In this document: positions 36,411-45,418 of the stretch, one piece after another
Layout of the letters: each line of letters opens with the position of its first letter
Position numbering within the stretch: position 1 is the stretch's first letter
Assembly (NCBI RefSeq): GCF_903166585.1
Contig: NZ_CAESCM010000015.1
Span: 62,001-126,000, forward strand
Source: Pedobacter ghigonis
Lineage (GTDB): Bacteria > Bacteroidota > Bacteroidia > Sphingobacteriales > Sphingobacteriaceae
Length of the DNA: 64,000 bases
Direction of reading: 5' to 3'
Translations under genes and position numbers: made by a program
Notes under the pieces: generated by a model
Seen by the model: the letters and a program-made list of their open reading frames with translations, nothing else
Database searches by the model: none
Told to the model about the DNA's origin: nothing

Positions 36411-36790
36411 TTTTTTGCCACATATTTCACGGATCAACACTGATTTTTATTTATTTCTTCGTGCTTTCCGTACCTCCGCGGTTATTTTTTTTGCCACAGA
36501 TTTCACAGATTAACACGGATTTTTGCCTGGTCTATTTCTCTGTGTTTTCTGTGCCTGCGTGGCTATTTATTTTTTTTGCCACAGATTTCACGGGTCAACA
36601 CGGATTTTTGCCTGGTCTATTTCTCGGTGTTTTCTGTGTCCGTGGCTATTTTTTTGCCACTGATTTCACGGATTAACTCAGATTTTTTAACTATTGTTAA
36701 TATGCTACAAACAAAAGCCATCTGTGTTTATCCTTTTTATCTGTGGTTTTAATTCTTCTGTGTTTTCTGTGCCTCCGCGGCTAAATTACC
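36411..36790. repeat. Four degenerate copies of a ccacagattt-type repeat
   Basis: GCCAC plus a/tGATTTCACGGATT phrases recur at 36417, 36493, 36578 and 36656 (spacing 76, 85, 78), each followed by a tctgtgcctgcgtggct-type phrase; a last partial phrase ends near 36785. With its flanks it fills the 484-base gene-free stretch between ogt and ccmB. A 99-codon frame within it is repeat-derived and not a gene. Confidence 0.8.
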
Positions 36791-36860
36791 AGTAGCCAAT
36801 AGCTCAAAACAAAATTACAACAATACAACAATTTAAGCATGCAATATTTATCAATAAAAG

Positions 36861-36868
36861 TATCTTTG
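36861..36868 (+). promoter_or_regulatory. TAnnTTTG -7 box directly before ccmB
   Basis: TATCTTTG ends 5 bases before the ccmB ATG at 36874, which suggests a nearly leaderless mRNA. Confidence 0.65.
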
Positions 36869-36873
36869 CGGTT

Positions 36874-37539
36874 ATGCAATTGGCCAAAGAGGTTAAATAT
36901 TTAATTAACAAGGAAGTATTGTTAGAGTGGCGCTCCAAATATACCATCAATGGTGTGCTGTTGTATGTGGTTTCTACCATTTTTACCTGCTATTTATCGT
37001 TTGTAAGTTTGGGCGATAAGTTAACCTGGAATGCGCTTTTTTGGATTATTATGCTCTTTGCCTCCATCAACGGGGTATCAAAAAGTTTTTTGCAGGAAAC
37101 CAAAGGACAACAGCTTTATAGTTACATTTTGGCGAGTCCGGCGGCGGTTTTGATATCCAAAACAGTGTACAATACGCTGCTCATGCTGGTGCTTACCACG
37201 ATTGCCTTGGGCTTTTACACCCTGGTTTTCGATTCGTTTACACCGCCTGATCTGGTGATGTACTATATCGCTGTAGTGTTGGGCAGTATCAGTTTTTCGA
37301 CTGTATTTACTATGGTTTCTGCTATTGCCAGTAAAGCGGGCAACGGGGGCATGCTGATGGCGATTTTAAGCTTTCCGATTATTATTCCAGTGCTTATTTT
37401 GCTGATAAAACTGGCTAAAAATGCGGTAGATGGTTTGCCCTGGGAAAACAGTTACGATGAAATTGCCATGCTTTTGGTAGTAAACGTATTGATGGTGGCC
37501 ACCTCTTTATTGTTATTTCCTTACCTTTGGCGCGATTAA
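36874..37539 (+). CDS. ccmB: Heme exporter membrane subunit CcmB
   Basis: A 221-residue membrane protein with about six helices. The early LINKEVLLEWRSKYTINGVLLYVVST and later LLSFPIIIPVLILLI regions are typical of CcmB, the permease that works with the CcmA ATPase to move heme across or into the membrane for attachment to CcmE. No ccmA is in the window. A promoter box ends 5 bases before the ATG. ccmC follows after 157 bases of repeat-containing spacer. Confidence 0.88.
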   Translation: MQLAKEVKYLINKEVLLEWRSKYTINGVLLYVVSTIFTCYLSFVSLGDKLTWNALFWIIMLFASINGVSKSFLQETKGQQLYSYILASPAAVLISKTVYNTLLMLVLTTIALGFYTLVFDSFTPPDLVMYYIAVVLGSISFSTVFTMVSAIASKAGNGGMLMAILSFPIIIPVLILLIKLAKNAVDGLPWENSYDEIAMLLVVNVLMVATSLLLFPYLWRD

Positions 37540-37542
37540 AAA

Positions 37543-37690
37543 TGATTGAATGGGAGAAGGGCGGAATGAGAGAATCGGGAGGCAACTCAATCATTCAAAA
37601 CCCGATAATTAAATTTTAAAATGAAGGACTGGTTGTTGATGGAATGAGAAATGGCATTCATCAATTCAATCATTCAAAACTCAATAGTTA
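37543..37690. repeat. Duplicated/inverted phrase repeats between ccmB and ccmC
   Basis: CAACTCAATCATTCAAAACCC (about 37586-37606) recurs almost unchanged at about 37658-37680, and ATGATTGAAT at 37543 is the inverse of ATTCAATCAT. They form direct and inverted copies inside one operon spacer. Confidence 0.55.
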
Positions 37691-37696
37691 ATATAT

Positions 37697-38359
37697 ATGA
37701 AAAAAACCTGGTGGAAAATTTTAGCTTCGGTGCTGGTTGTTTATACTGCAATTGCAGGTTTATTACTGGGCGTACCCCGGCTGGCTATTTTAAACGAGAC
37801 CATTCGCAATCTGTACTTTCACGTGCCCATGTGGTTTGCAATGATTATATTATTCTCCATTTCGGTTTTTTATAGCATAAAATCTTTGAGCACTAAAAGT
37901 GAAATCGATGATATAAAGGCGGTTGAAAGTGTTAATGCAGGCATAATTTTCGGTCTATTGGGTTTAGTAACAGGTGCAATCTGGGCAAAATATACCTGGG
38001 GACAGTTTTGGAGTTTCGATCCAAAGCAAAATTTCGCTGCAATTTCGGTATTGCTTTATTTTGCCTACCTAATTTTGCGTAATGCCATTGATGAAGAGCA
38101 AAAAAGAGCCAAAATATCGGCTATCTATAACATTTTTGCTTTTCCAATGATGGTGGTTTTACTTTTCGTTTTACCACGTTTAAAAGATTCTTTACACCCT
38201 GGCAACGGTGGTAACCCCGGCTTTAACAGCTACGATTTAGATAGCCGCATGCGTATGGTATTTTACCCTGCATGTTTAGGCTGGATCTTAATCGGTTATT
38301 GGGTATATACCATCCGTTTCAGAATACGTTCAATTGAAAACAAACAACAACATAACTAA
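37697..38359 (+). CDS. ccmC: Cytochrome c maturation protein CcmC
   Basis: A 220-residue membrane protein with about six helices. It has the WWD-like heme-handling segment in the form TWGQFWSFDPKQN, and conserved His residues near helix ends (FHVPMW). CcmC transfers heme to CcmE. It is the second gene of the ccmB-ccmC-ccmD unit; the stop is one base before the ccmD ATG. Confidence 0.88.
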   Translation: MKKTWWKILASVLVVYTAIAGLLLGVPRLAILNETIRNLYFHVPMWFAMIILFSISVFYSIKSLSTKSEIDDIKAVESVNAGIIFGLLGLVTGAIWAKYTWGQFWSFDPKQNFAAISVLLYFAYLILRNAIDEEQKRAKISAIYNIFAFPMMVVLLFVLPRLKDSLHPGNGGNPGFNSYDLDSRMRMVFYPACLGWILIGYWVYTIRFRIRSIENKQQHN

Positions 38360-38360
38360 A

Positions 38361-38579
38361 ATGAAGAAGATACTTTTCTCACTGATATTAATGATGGCTA
38401 GCGTACAATTATTTGCACAGGAAAATGGTGTGGAAATGGCCGATAGTTTACGTAGCAATGGAAAGATTTACGTTGTTGTAATCTGCATTGTAATTATCCT
38501 GCTTGGCTTATTGGCTTATCTTTTCGCAATTGATAAAAGATTGAAAAAAATAGAAAAAGAGGGTAACAACGAAAAATAA
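38361..38579 (+). CDS. CcmD-like small membrane protein
   Basis: A 72-residue protein with a signal-like N terminus, one transmembrane helix (about 36-55) and a charged C-terminal stretch (DKRLKKIEKEG). The position straight after ccmC, and the short single-helix form with a basic cytoplasmic tail, fit CcmD, which helps release of holo-CcmE. The N-terminal hydrophobic part is longer than in the E. coli protein. The ATG at 38361 fits best; a frame reaching back into ccmC has no independent support. Confidence 0.7.
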   Translation: MKKILFSLILMMASVQLFAQENGVEMADSLRSNGKIYVVVICIVIILLGLLAYLFAIDKRLKKIEKEGNNEK

Positions 38580-38835
38580 GCGTTTCGGGGCAATGAGTTT
38601 ACAACCTGTTTTAACTAAAAAACCGGAAAAACGTAATGTTTAAACCTTTTGGTTAGCGTGCTTTTTACCCTTATCTTATTGTAGTATAGGTTTTTATACT
38701 TTAAAAAATCGCTAATTAAATATACAAAACAGTAAAGATGTAAATTACCTACTACATAGTATTGTTTCTTGCAAATTAATTGGTGATGTTTGATTAGTTA
38801 TAAATTAAATCAACGGGACGATTTAGATTAACTTT

Positions 38836-38870
38836 AAGAGGTGATCAATTTTACATTGATCACTTTTTTT
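38836..38870 (+). terminator. Rho-independent terminator in the ccmD-gdhA spacer
   Basis: A stem of 9 Watson-Crick pairs (GTGATCAAT with ATTGATCAC) extends outward with G-U and A-T pairs and is followed by seven T. It may close the ccm unit or an unmarked short transcript. Confidence 0.75.
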
Positions 38871-39135
38871 GTGCCCCTTTCCCTTTAAAATGGCCTTTGT
38901 TGTGCCGTTAATCAGATTATTTTAAGTATATTTATTGGAGCTAAAATATTTTTTTAACTTTTTTTTATGCTTGTTTAGCGCTTCATATCTTGTCTAAATG
39001 TTTCGTTTTGTTTCGGATTTAAGCGTGGCATAACTGCCTCAAAACAGGTTTAAATATTGTTTTTGTACAGTTTGCTCAAAACGGTCTAAAGTGCCCTCAG
39101 TGGTACAAAAGATGTGGTGTTTGCTGTACACTAAG

Positions 39136-39143
39136 TATTTTTG
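39136..39143 (+). promoter_or_regulatory. Candidate -7 box of gdhA
   Basis: TATTTTTG lies 67 bases before the gdhA ATG. It would give a leader of about 60 bases. Confidence 0.4.
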
Positions 39144-39210
39144 CATTTGGATATGTGCGGTTTTTTTAGGCAATTTTGCAGCGAAAACTTATTCATAAAA
39201 AAAATAAATA

Positions 39211-40632
39211 ATGGCTAATCTAGCAGACGAGAACAAGTTCTTTGCAGATGTTTGTAAGAACTTTGACAGTGCGGCTCAATTCACCAATCATCCTGAAGGT
39301 TTATTGAACCAGATTAAAACATGTAATAGTGTGTATCGTTTCCAGTTCCCAATCCGCCGCGGAAACGGTTTTGAAGTAATTGATGCCTGGCGCGTAGAAC
39401 ACTCTCACCACATGAGCCCTACAAAAGGTGGTATCCGTTACAGTGAAATGGTTAACGAAGATGAAGTAATGGCGCTTGCAGCGTTAATGACTTACAAATG
39501 TGCCATTGTTAACGTTCCATTTGGTGGTGCAAAAGGTGGTATTAAAATCAACACCAAACAATATAGCGTTGCCGAGTTAGAAACCATCACGCGTCGTTAT
39601 ACTACAGAATTAATTAAGAAAAATTTTATTGGCCCTGGTATCGACGTTCCCGCACCTGATTATGGATCGGGAGAACGTGAAATGAGCTGGATTGCCGATA
39701 CGTATATGACCATGAACCCTGGTCAGTTAGATGCATTGGGTTGTGTTACCGGTAAACCAATTGCTTTGCACGGTATCCGTGGTCGTAAAGAGGCTACCGG
39801 CCGTGGTGTGGCTTACGCTGTACGCGAGTGTGTAGAGGTTGCAGAAGATATGGCTAAAATCGGTTTTAAGGCTGGTTTGGGCGATAAAAGGGTAATTGTA
39901 CAAGGTTTAGGTAATGTGGGTTACCATTCTGCTAAATTCCTTGCCGAATTTGGTGCAACCATTGTTGGGCTTTGTGAGTTTGAAGGTGCCATTTACAACC
40001 CTAACGGATTAAACGTTGACGAGGTTTTTGCTCACCGTAAAAACACTGGTTCAATTCTAGGTTTCCCTGGTGCAAAAGATTTCAAAAATTCAATGGAAGG
40101 TTTAGAACAGGATTGCGATATCATCGTTCCTGCTGCTTTAGAAAACCAGTTCACTGAAGAGAATATCCGTAATATTAAAGCGAAAATTATTGCTGAAGGT
40201 GCAAACGGACCAACTACGCCGGAAGCTGAAGCAATTTTTACCGAAATGGGCGGTATCATCATTCCGGATATGTACTGTAACGCTGGTGGTGTTACCGTTT
40301 CTTATTTCGAATGGTTGAAAAACCTTTCGCACGTGGCTTTTGGCCGTATGGAAAACCGTTACGCAGCTAACTCAAATGCGAATCTGATCAATACTTTAGA
40401 AAACCTGACCGGGAAAACCATTCTTCCTGAACACCGTTTAATGATTGTGAAAGGTGCATCTGAAATGGAACTGGTTAATTCTGGTTTAGAAGATACGATG
40501 ATTCATTCGTACCACGAAATACGCGAAACTTTAAAGACTAAACCAGGTACGCAAACCTTAAGAACTGCAGCTTTTGTTAATTCGATTGATAAAATTGCTG
40601 TTTCTTATATGAATTTGGGTGTTTGGCCATAA
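39211..40632 (+). CDS. Glutamate dehydrogenase family protein
   Basis: A 473-residue Glu/Leu/Phe/Val dehydrogenase. The KGGIRYSEMVNEDEVMALA segment, the catalytic-lysine region in FGGAKGGI, and the GLGNVGYHSAKF nucleotide-binding motif are present. The long central and C-terminal parts fit hexameric glutamate dehydrogenase, which links 2-oxoglutarate and glutamate with NAD(P). Substrate is assigned from overall family fit rather than from one residue. It is monocistronic: a long leader on one side and a strong terminator on the other. Confidence 0.88.
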   Translation: MANLADENKFFADVCKNFDSAAQFTNHPEGLLNQIKTCNSVYRFQFPIRRGNGFEVIDAWRVEHSHHMSPTKGGIRYSEMVNEDEVMALAALMTYKCAIVNVPFGGAKGGIKINTKQYSVAELETITRRYTTELIKKNFIGPGIDVPAPDYGSGEREMSWIADTYMTMNPGQLDALGCVTGKPIALHGIRGRKEATGRGVAYAVRECVEVAEDMAKIGFKAGLGDKRVIVQGLGNVGYHSAKFLAEFGATIVGLCEFEGAIYNPNGLNVDEVFAHRKNTGSILGFPGAKDFKNSMEGLEQDCDIIVPAALENQFTEENIRNIKAKIIAEGANGPTTPEAEAIFTEMGGIIIPDMYCNAGGVTVSYFEWLKNLSHVAFGRMENRYAANSNANLINTLENLTGKTILPEHRLMIVKGASEMELVNSGLEDTMIHSYHEIRETLKTKPGTQTLRTAAFVNSIDKIAVSYMNLGVWP

Positions 40633-40665
40633 GAAGTCAATGCGCAAAGCATAAAGCTTAAAGTG

Positions 40666-40705
40666 AAAATCCTTGCAGATGTGAAATTTGCAAGGATTTT
40701 TTTAT
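40666..40705 (+). terminator. Rho-independent terminator after gdhA
   Basis: A 12-bp perfect stem (40666-40677 with 40689-40700) is followed by T-rich sequence, about 33 bases after the gdhA stop. Confidence 0.85.
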
Positions 40706-40726
40706 ACTATTTTTTTAAAAAAAAAC

Positions 40727-40765
40727 CGTCATTGCGAAGTATGAAGCAATCTTAATGCGATTGTT
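40727..40765. repeat. REP-like CGTCATTGCGAAG element
   Basis: CGTCATTGCGAAG...GAAGCAATCTT recalls a palindromic repeat family dispersed in many bacterial spacers; the same core recurs within each copy of the 164-bp array near 50.5 kb. Confidence 0.6.
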
Positions 40766-40906
40766 GCTGTAAGCCAAACCTTTCTATTTAAAAATGAACA
40801 GCCTACATTTCATAGTGCTGGCTTAGCCTTTCTGTACCTCCTGCCAATTTTTTAGATTAGCATCTGTCCCATCAGGTTTAGGCACAAAGGACGGTAAGGG
40901 AATGCG

Positions 40907-42259
40907 CTAATTAAAGCTTTTCAAAAGCTGGTAAAGTGCATTAATTTCCTGGTTTTTCAGTTCAAATTTACCCTCAACTTTAATTTTTTTATTTTCAATC
41001 CACTTACCTTTAATTTCTAAATATTTGGCAATATTGAAATAATGACTAATTAAAGGAATTTCAATTTGCTTATTCAATTTAATAAAATCGATACTTAGGT
41101 AAAAAGCATCATTTGATAATGTTTTTGCTGGCTTGATCCCAGAATTTTTGAATGTTGACAAATTCAGGTTTTCAGCCTCGCTGTTTATGTATATTTTATA
41201 TAAAGGAAAGACATTTTTACTGATCATGTTGCTGTCGGGATTAATCAGTCCTTGTTTGGTCAAGTAACGCTTAAGCGCGTAACCATTCGAATTTAGGTTT
41301 AAGGAGATTGAAGGAATACTTCTTTTTTGCAAACTTACTTTTTCTACCTTTTCAAAATCATCATTGTATTCGTACGTAATAATAGAATCGGTTTGTGTAA
41401 TGGAGTTTGTCCACACAAAATCAAGATTGCCATTGTAATACCTGCTTAAACTATCTTGTTCAAGACTAAAGTTTTTGAATTTGAAAACTTTATTTGAATC
41501 TGGTTTTAAATTAGCACGCAGCCAAAAATTAATAGTATTGCCGGGGCTTTGTCTGTGCTGGAAAGGTTTATTTGTCGGTAAAATATTAGCTGCAGAAACA
41601 ATATCATTAAAATTTATCCGTCCGTCGTTAAAATCAATCCAGCCATTATGGTCTTTGTTGCTAAAAACTACATGCTTTTTTATTGATAGTTGTCCTGCAA
41701 ACTTACTCGCGTTAACTTTTACTGTATTCTTTTTGTTTAAAATATTGAGCAGATCCGACTCAAGGTTTTCTACTCTTGAAGCTATTGCAAAAGCTGCTGC
41801 TTTACGGTTGTAGTAGATTACCAAATTGCCTGGAGACGATTTGGCCATGTTAATTCCTTCAGTTTTTTTTGTGATTTGAAGATGTAATACATTTTTGATA
41901 AAACTTTCAAAGCCACCAATACTCTCAATTTCCAGACGCGAAAATATAGCATCAGCTGGCTTATTGGCGAGGTTATAGAGGTAAATACTGGCGGGAATAG
42001 AAATGCCTGTAAACCGTTTATCGGGCTCTGCTGCGGCGGTATCTTTTTTTAAATGAGATTTAAAATAATACATCGGATGGCTTAACACGTTTACGGCAAT
42101 TGTTTTGTAAAGTTCATCCACATTAATCTGAATCAGGCTTGTGGCACTTTTAGGAATTTCAGTCTGTTCGGCCTGGTATGTTCTATATTTACTCATGCCG
42201 GCAAAAAAAACAAGCAGCAATAAAACTATCGCTGCTGTTATTTTTAAAAATTTTACCAT
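40907..42259 (-). CDS. Membrane-anchored protein of unknown function, DUF4836 neighbour
   Basis: A 450-residue protein with one N-terminal helix (about 5-22) and a long exported domain. I recognise no family with certainty. The order of hydrophobic strands and phrases resembles a distant relative of the DUF4836 protein encoded directly upstream, and the two share a spacer with a hairpin repeat. It is the last gene of a three-gene minus-strand unit; function unknown. Confidence 0.6.
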   Translation of the reverse strand: MVKFLKITAAIVLLLLVFFAGMSKYRTYQAEQTEIPKSATSLIQINVDELYKTIAVNVLSHPMYYFKSHLKKDTAAAEPDKRFTGISIPASIYLYNLANKPADAIFSRLEIESIGGFESFIKNVLHLQITKKTEGINMAKSSPGNLVIYYNRKAAAFAIASRVENLESDLLNILNKKNTVKVNASKFAGQLSIKKHVVFSNKDHNGWIDFNDGRINFNDIVSAANILPTNKPFQHRQSPGNTINFWLRANLKPDSNKVFKFKNFSLEQDSLSRYYNGNLDFVWTNSITQTDSIITYEYNDDFEKVEKVSLQKRSIPSISLNLNSNGYALKRYLTKQGLINPDSNMISKNVFPLYKIYINSEAENLNLSTFKNSGIKPAKTLSNDAFYLSIDFIKLNKQIEIPLISHYFNIAKYLEIKGKWIENKKIKVEGKFELKNQEINALYQLLKSFN

Positions 42260-42347
42260 GATTAAGGTTAATCGGTTAATTGTCTAAATCGGTTAACGGT
42301 ATTGGGTTTATTAGCTCAGTCGCCCTTGGTTAACTATTAGGATTTCT

Positions 42348-42394
42348 AAAGTTGTCAACTTTCTGGCAATAGCGCCATTAAAGTTGACAACTTT
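42348..42394. repeat. Hairpin repeat AAAGTTGTCAACTTT
   Basis: A 15-base arm (42348-42362) is the exact reverse complement of a second (42380-42394), with TGGC/GCCA extending the stem. Each arm is itself nearly palindromic. It lies in the spacer between the DUF4836 gene and the downstream gene. Confidence 0.7.
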
Positions 42395-42412
42395 GAAAAT
42401 GCCAACTGAAAA

Positions 42413-44422
42413 TTACTTAGCCGCATTTTCAATTAAACTGAACAAATATTTTAAGGCGTTTTCATGACCGTTCGGAATTTCAGCACTGATATCGGCCGAT
42501 ACGAGATTGCCTTTAATCGGGTTCGATTTCATATACACATTACCCATTTTCTCTAAAGTGCTGTTAAATTTTTTAGCTGTTTCTTCGCCGCCAATTTCAG
42601 ATGCTGGTACTTTGCCAACCAGGTTTTTAGCATTAAACAAAAAGCTGAAATTATTTTTGCTCAACAGGTTCTTGTGTGTTTTGCTAATGGTGTTGTTTAC
42701 CTGATTGCTATTTATGGCTTGTATTTCGGTTAACGAATTACCGAAAAACACAATACCATCTTTAATCAGGAAATAAATATCAATCGGACTTTTCTTCTCT
42801 ATTATTTTATAAATATTGCCATCAGCGCTTACAAAATTCTTGTTTACACCATACTTAATCAGTTTGTTAATAAGCCTGGTATCGTCTGATGAAAACATGA
42901 AAAGGAAATCGGGCAAGGTTTCTTTTTTGGTTTTAACCACTTCCTTCTGTTTGTAATCATCGTCGTAATCGTACGTAGTGTAAGTTACATCTTTCGTATT
43001 CAGTCCGTTAATTACAAATAAGGCATCGCCTTTAATAACTTTACTAACTGCTTCCTCATCTAATAATAACGAAAGCAGGTCCGCACCAAGGTCCATTTCT
43101 TCATCCATACGGGCACCTAGGAACGAACCATAGGTTTGTTTCATCAGTTTCGGGAATTCTTCCAGGTAAGCTTTGGTATCAATGGCATAGCTCATAAAAC
43201 CAATTGCTTTATCGCTGTTTACGTACTTTAAAAAGTTCTTGTTCAGCTTTTTGTTCATGATCTTTTTGTACGAATCTGCTTGTTCCTTTGCCAGTTCTAA
43301 ACCGGTAGAAATACGGAAACTCTTATTATCCATAAACAGTTTGGCATTTAAACTGCCGTAACCTTTCATCAGGCCGGTTTTGCCGTAAGTGCCAAATTCG
43401 GGTGCAACTGCATTATAAACATCCTGCAGGCTCGAAACCCAAAGCTCGGCAATGGCTTTACTATCTAAGCTGCTTGTGTAAGATTTGTTATTTTCTATCG
43501 ATTCGTAATTGCCATTAAAAATCTGTTCTGCCTGTGCGGTCATCCAGATAAAGGCCAGTCTTTTTTTCTTTGCTCCCTGTTCGGCACGTTCCTGCTGATA
43601 GTGATCGTATTGGTCATTTACTTTTTCTCCTGCAGGTATAGCTTCAGCAGCATCCATAGCTGCATCTGCTATTTCTTCTTCTACCGGTTGCTGCTTTGGT
43701 TTTATTACTGATTTTTTCCTGATGGCTTTTTTCTTGCCAGTGGCTTTTTTAGCAGGCTTTTTGGTTGCTGTTTTTTGCTTCACTTTAACTTTTACAGGTG
43801 GCGCAGCTACGGTTTCTACAACAGGCTCGTCGGTTGTGGTTACATAGGTAGAATCTACAGCAACAGCAGCGCTATCAATCATTGTTGCTTCATCGTACTG
43901 AAACCGGATATCTTTAATGCCATAACGGGCCGATTTAGCCGAATCGGCAAAAAAAGAGCCTTTAATGCTACCGGTAACAAAATACATCATATTGTTATTC
44001 CACTTAATGATGCTTGTACTATCAGGCAGCACCATGGTTTTGGTATCGCCGGTGGTTTTAATTTTGCTGTCTTTGTTGTTAATCAGGCTTTCAAATTTGG
44101 CTGCATCTTTTAAAGGAATCAGGAAACAGTTGTAGCTAATGCTATCCGTTAACTGGTTAAAGTAGTACATGTTTTTATCGAGGTTGATTCCGAAATCCTC
44201 GATAGTGGTAAAGTTTTTCTCGAGCGATTTTGATGTGCCTTCCAGTAGTTTTTTACCCACAAAAGATTCGTTAAAATCTTTTACAAACATCAGTTTAAAA
44301 ATGTTGTCGCCTTTAATGGTAGCAACGGTAAAAGCGTTTGCTGGTATTTTTTTAACCAAATCCTGAGCTTTGGCCAAATTGAACAATAGCAGGAGGGAGA
44401 AAGAAAGTAGAATTTTTTTCAT
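42413..44422 (-). CDS. DUF4836 family exported protein
   Basis: A 669-residue protein. The ATG at 44422 is preferred because a signal peptide (about 1-19) begins there. The N-terminal VKKIPANAFTVATIKGDNIF segment fits DUF4836. A Lys/Ala/Pro-rich stretch near 225-260 looks like a flexible linker, and the C-terminal half repeats a beta-rich pattern. The family is common in Bacteroidota and of unknown function. It lies 58 bases downstream of a lipoprotein gene and 153 bases upstream of a third exported-protein gene. Confidence 0.78.
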   Translation of the reverse strand: MKKILLSFSLLLLFNLAKAQDLVKKIPANAFTVATIKGDNIFKLMFVKDFNESFVGKKLLEGTSKSLEKNFTTIEDFGINLDKNMYYFNQLTDSISYNCFLIPLKDAAKFESLINNKDSKIKTTGDTKTMVLPDSTSIIKWNNNMMYFVTGSIKGSFFADSAKSARYGIKDIRFQYDEATMIDSAAVAVDSTYVTTTDEPVVETVAAPPVKVKVKQKTATKKPAKKATGKKKAIRKKSVIKPKQQPVEEEIADAAMDAAEAIPAGEKVNDQYDHYQQERAEQGAKKKRLAFIWMTAQAEQIFNGNYESIENNKSYTSSLDSKAIAELWVSSLQDVYNAVAPEFGTYGKTGLMKGYGSLNAKLFMDNKSFRISTGLELAKEQADSYKKIMNKKLNKNFLKYVNSDKAIGFMSYAIDTKAYLEEFPKLMKQTYGSFLGARMDEEMDLGADLLSLLLDEEAVSKVIKGDALFVINGLNTKDVTYTTYDYDDDYKQKEVVKTKKETLPDFLFMFSSDDTRLINKLIKYGVNKNFVSADGNIYKIIEKKSPIDIYFLIKDGIVFFGNSLTEIQAINSNQVNNTISKTHKNLLSKNNFSFLFNAKNLVGKVPASEIGGEETAKKFNSTLEKMGNVYMKSNPIKGNLVSADISAEIPNGHENALKYLFSLIENAAK

Positions 44423-44480
44423 TGGTAATTTGTTGTTGTGTGAGCATTGCAGCCTGCACAATTGCAGGTAAGCTGCTTTG

Positions 44481-45161
44481 TTATTTAGCTAGTTGTATTG
44501 AATTGGATACGTTAATTTTTCCGTTTATTAAATCCGTAATAGGGCTTTTCAGCATCACTGCTTTTTTTGATTTCGATACATTTGATGCCGGATTGGTGCT
44601 ACTTGTTACAAGCGATTCGAAACGGTAGATGCTGGTATAGGTAGCACCGGTAAAAACAGCCTTATCTTTCGGCTTTAATTTGTTGAATTCGGTTTTGGCG
44701 GTACCAATGGCCTGGTACTTTCTGTTGAAAGTTTTTGTAGCCTTGTTGTAAGTGTAGGATGAGGTATTGGTAGCCTTAATTTTTTGCTGGGCAAGGATGT
44801 TTTTGGTGATATTATTAATGTTGGAAACGTCTTTAAACGAAAAGCTAATGGTAGCGATAAAATTGTTAAAATCTGCTGTACTTTTTACGTTGCTTATTCC
44901 TTCCGATTTTTTTAAGTAAGCAACGGCCTCGTTCAATTCTTGCTGTATTTTCTGTTTGCTGGGCACTTTATAGCCTTGCACACTATCTAACAGCATTACC
45001 GAGGCTATTTTGGTTTTACTTTGGCTCAGGTTTATGGTGAGCGCCACATCGCCGGTGCCATCATTTTTCATCGAAATTTCTTCAATTACTTCAAAACAAG
45101 AACTTAAAAAAGGTAAAAGCGCAATAAAGAATATAAGCTTATAGCATTGGTTGAGACGCAT
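44481..45161 (-). CDS. Lipoprotein of unknown function
   Basis: A 226-residue lipoprotein. The signal sequence ends in a lipobox with Cys22 (LSSC), so the mature protein is lipid-anchored. The mature part, with DGTGDVALTINLS and SFSFKDVSNINNI, is beta-rich and otherwise unknown. It starts the three-gene unit with the DUF4836 gene. It and the ccmE gene diverge, with about 250 bases between. Confidence 0.72.
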   Translation of the reverse strand: MRLNQCYKLIFFIALLPFLSSCFEVIEEISMKNDGTGDVALTINLSQSKTKIASVMLLDSVQGYKVPSKQKIQQELNEAVAYLKKSEGISNVKSTADFNNFIATISFSFKDVSNINNITKNILAQQKIKATNTSSYTYNKATKTFNRKYQAIGTAKTEFNKLKPKDKAVFTGATYTSIYRFESLVTSSTNPASNVSKSKKAVMLKSPITDLINGKINVSNSIQLAK

Positions 45162-45383
45162 ATCAATCGCAGGTTAGGGGTTCGTTAATCAGTATTGGTT
45201 ATCCGATGTCAAAATTAACAATTTAGGTGATGAAATTTTATCTCCTCTGGCAGATAAAGCAGAATTACTTAAGAACCGATATAAATAGTACAGTCTATCG
45301 GAAGGTTTTCTTTCAAAAAATCAGATGATTGTCAATATAAAGACAAGAAAACGGTAAAAGAATGCTGGCTATGCCTATTTTTT

Positions 45384-45391
45384 TATCTTTG
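45384..45391 (+). promoter_or_regulatory. TAnnTTTG -7 box of ccmE
   Basis: TATCTTTG ends 27 bases before the ATG at 45419 and lies downstream of an earlier in-frame ATG at 45362, which excludes that ATG as the usual start. Confidence 0.6.
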
Positions 45392-45418
45392 TTGCCAGCT
45401 TTTACAATACACATAACC

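Larger units (their letters stand above)
38580..39210. other. 631-base gene-free stretch before gdhA
   Basis: No gene is seen. It holds an isolated terminator (38836-38870) about 260 bases after ccmD, and a gdhA -7 box at 39136-39143. The middle is AT-rich, with several short TTTGTAC and GTACAAAAG patches that could be regulatory. Confidence 0.5.

Noticed and set aside
36377..36676. 99-codon frame on the plus strand before ccmB
   Set aside because: It consists of the ccacagattt repeat and overlaps the 3' part of a repeat spacer; Phe-rich sequence comes from the repeat.
36411..36790. CRISPR-like spaced repeats
   Set aside because: Repeats are degenerate over the full 76-85 base period; there is no short exact repeat with variable spacers.
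45362..45418. Earlier ATG for ccmE at 45362
   Set aside because: The -7 box at 45384-45391 lies after it, and the signal anchor begins at ATG 45419.
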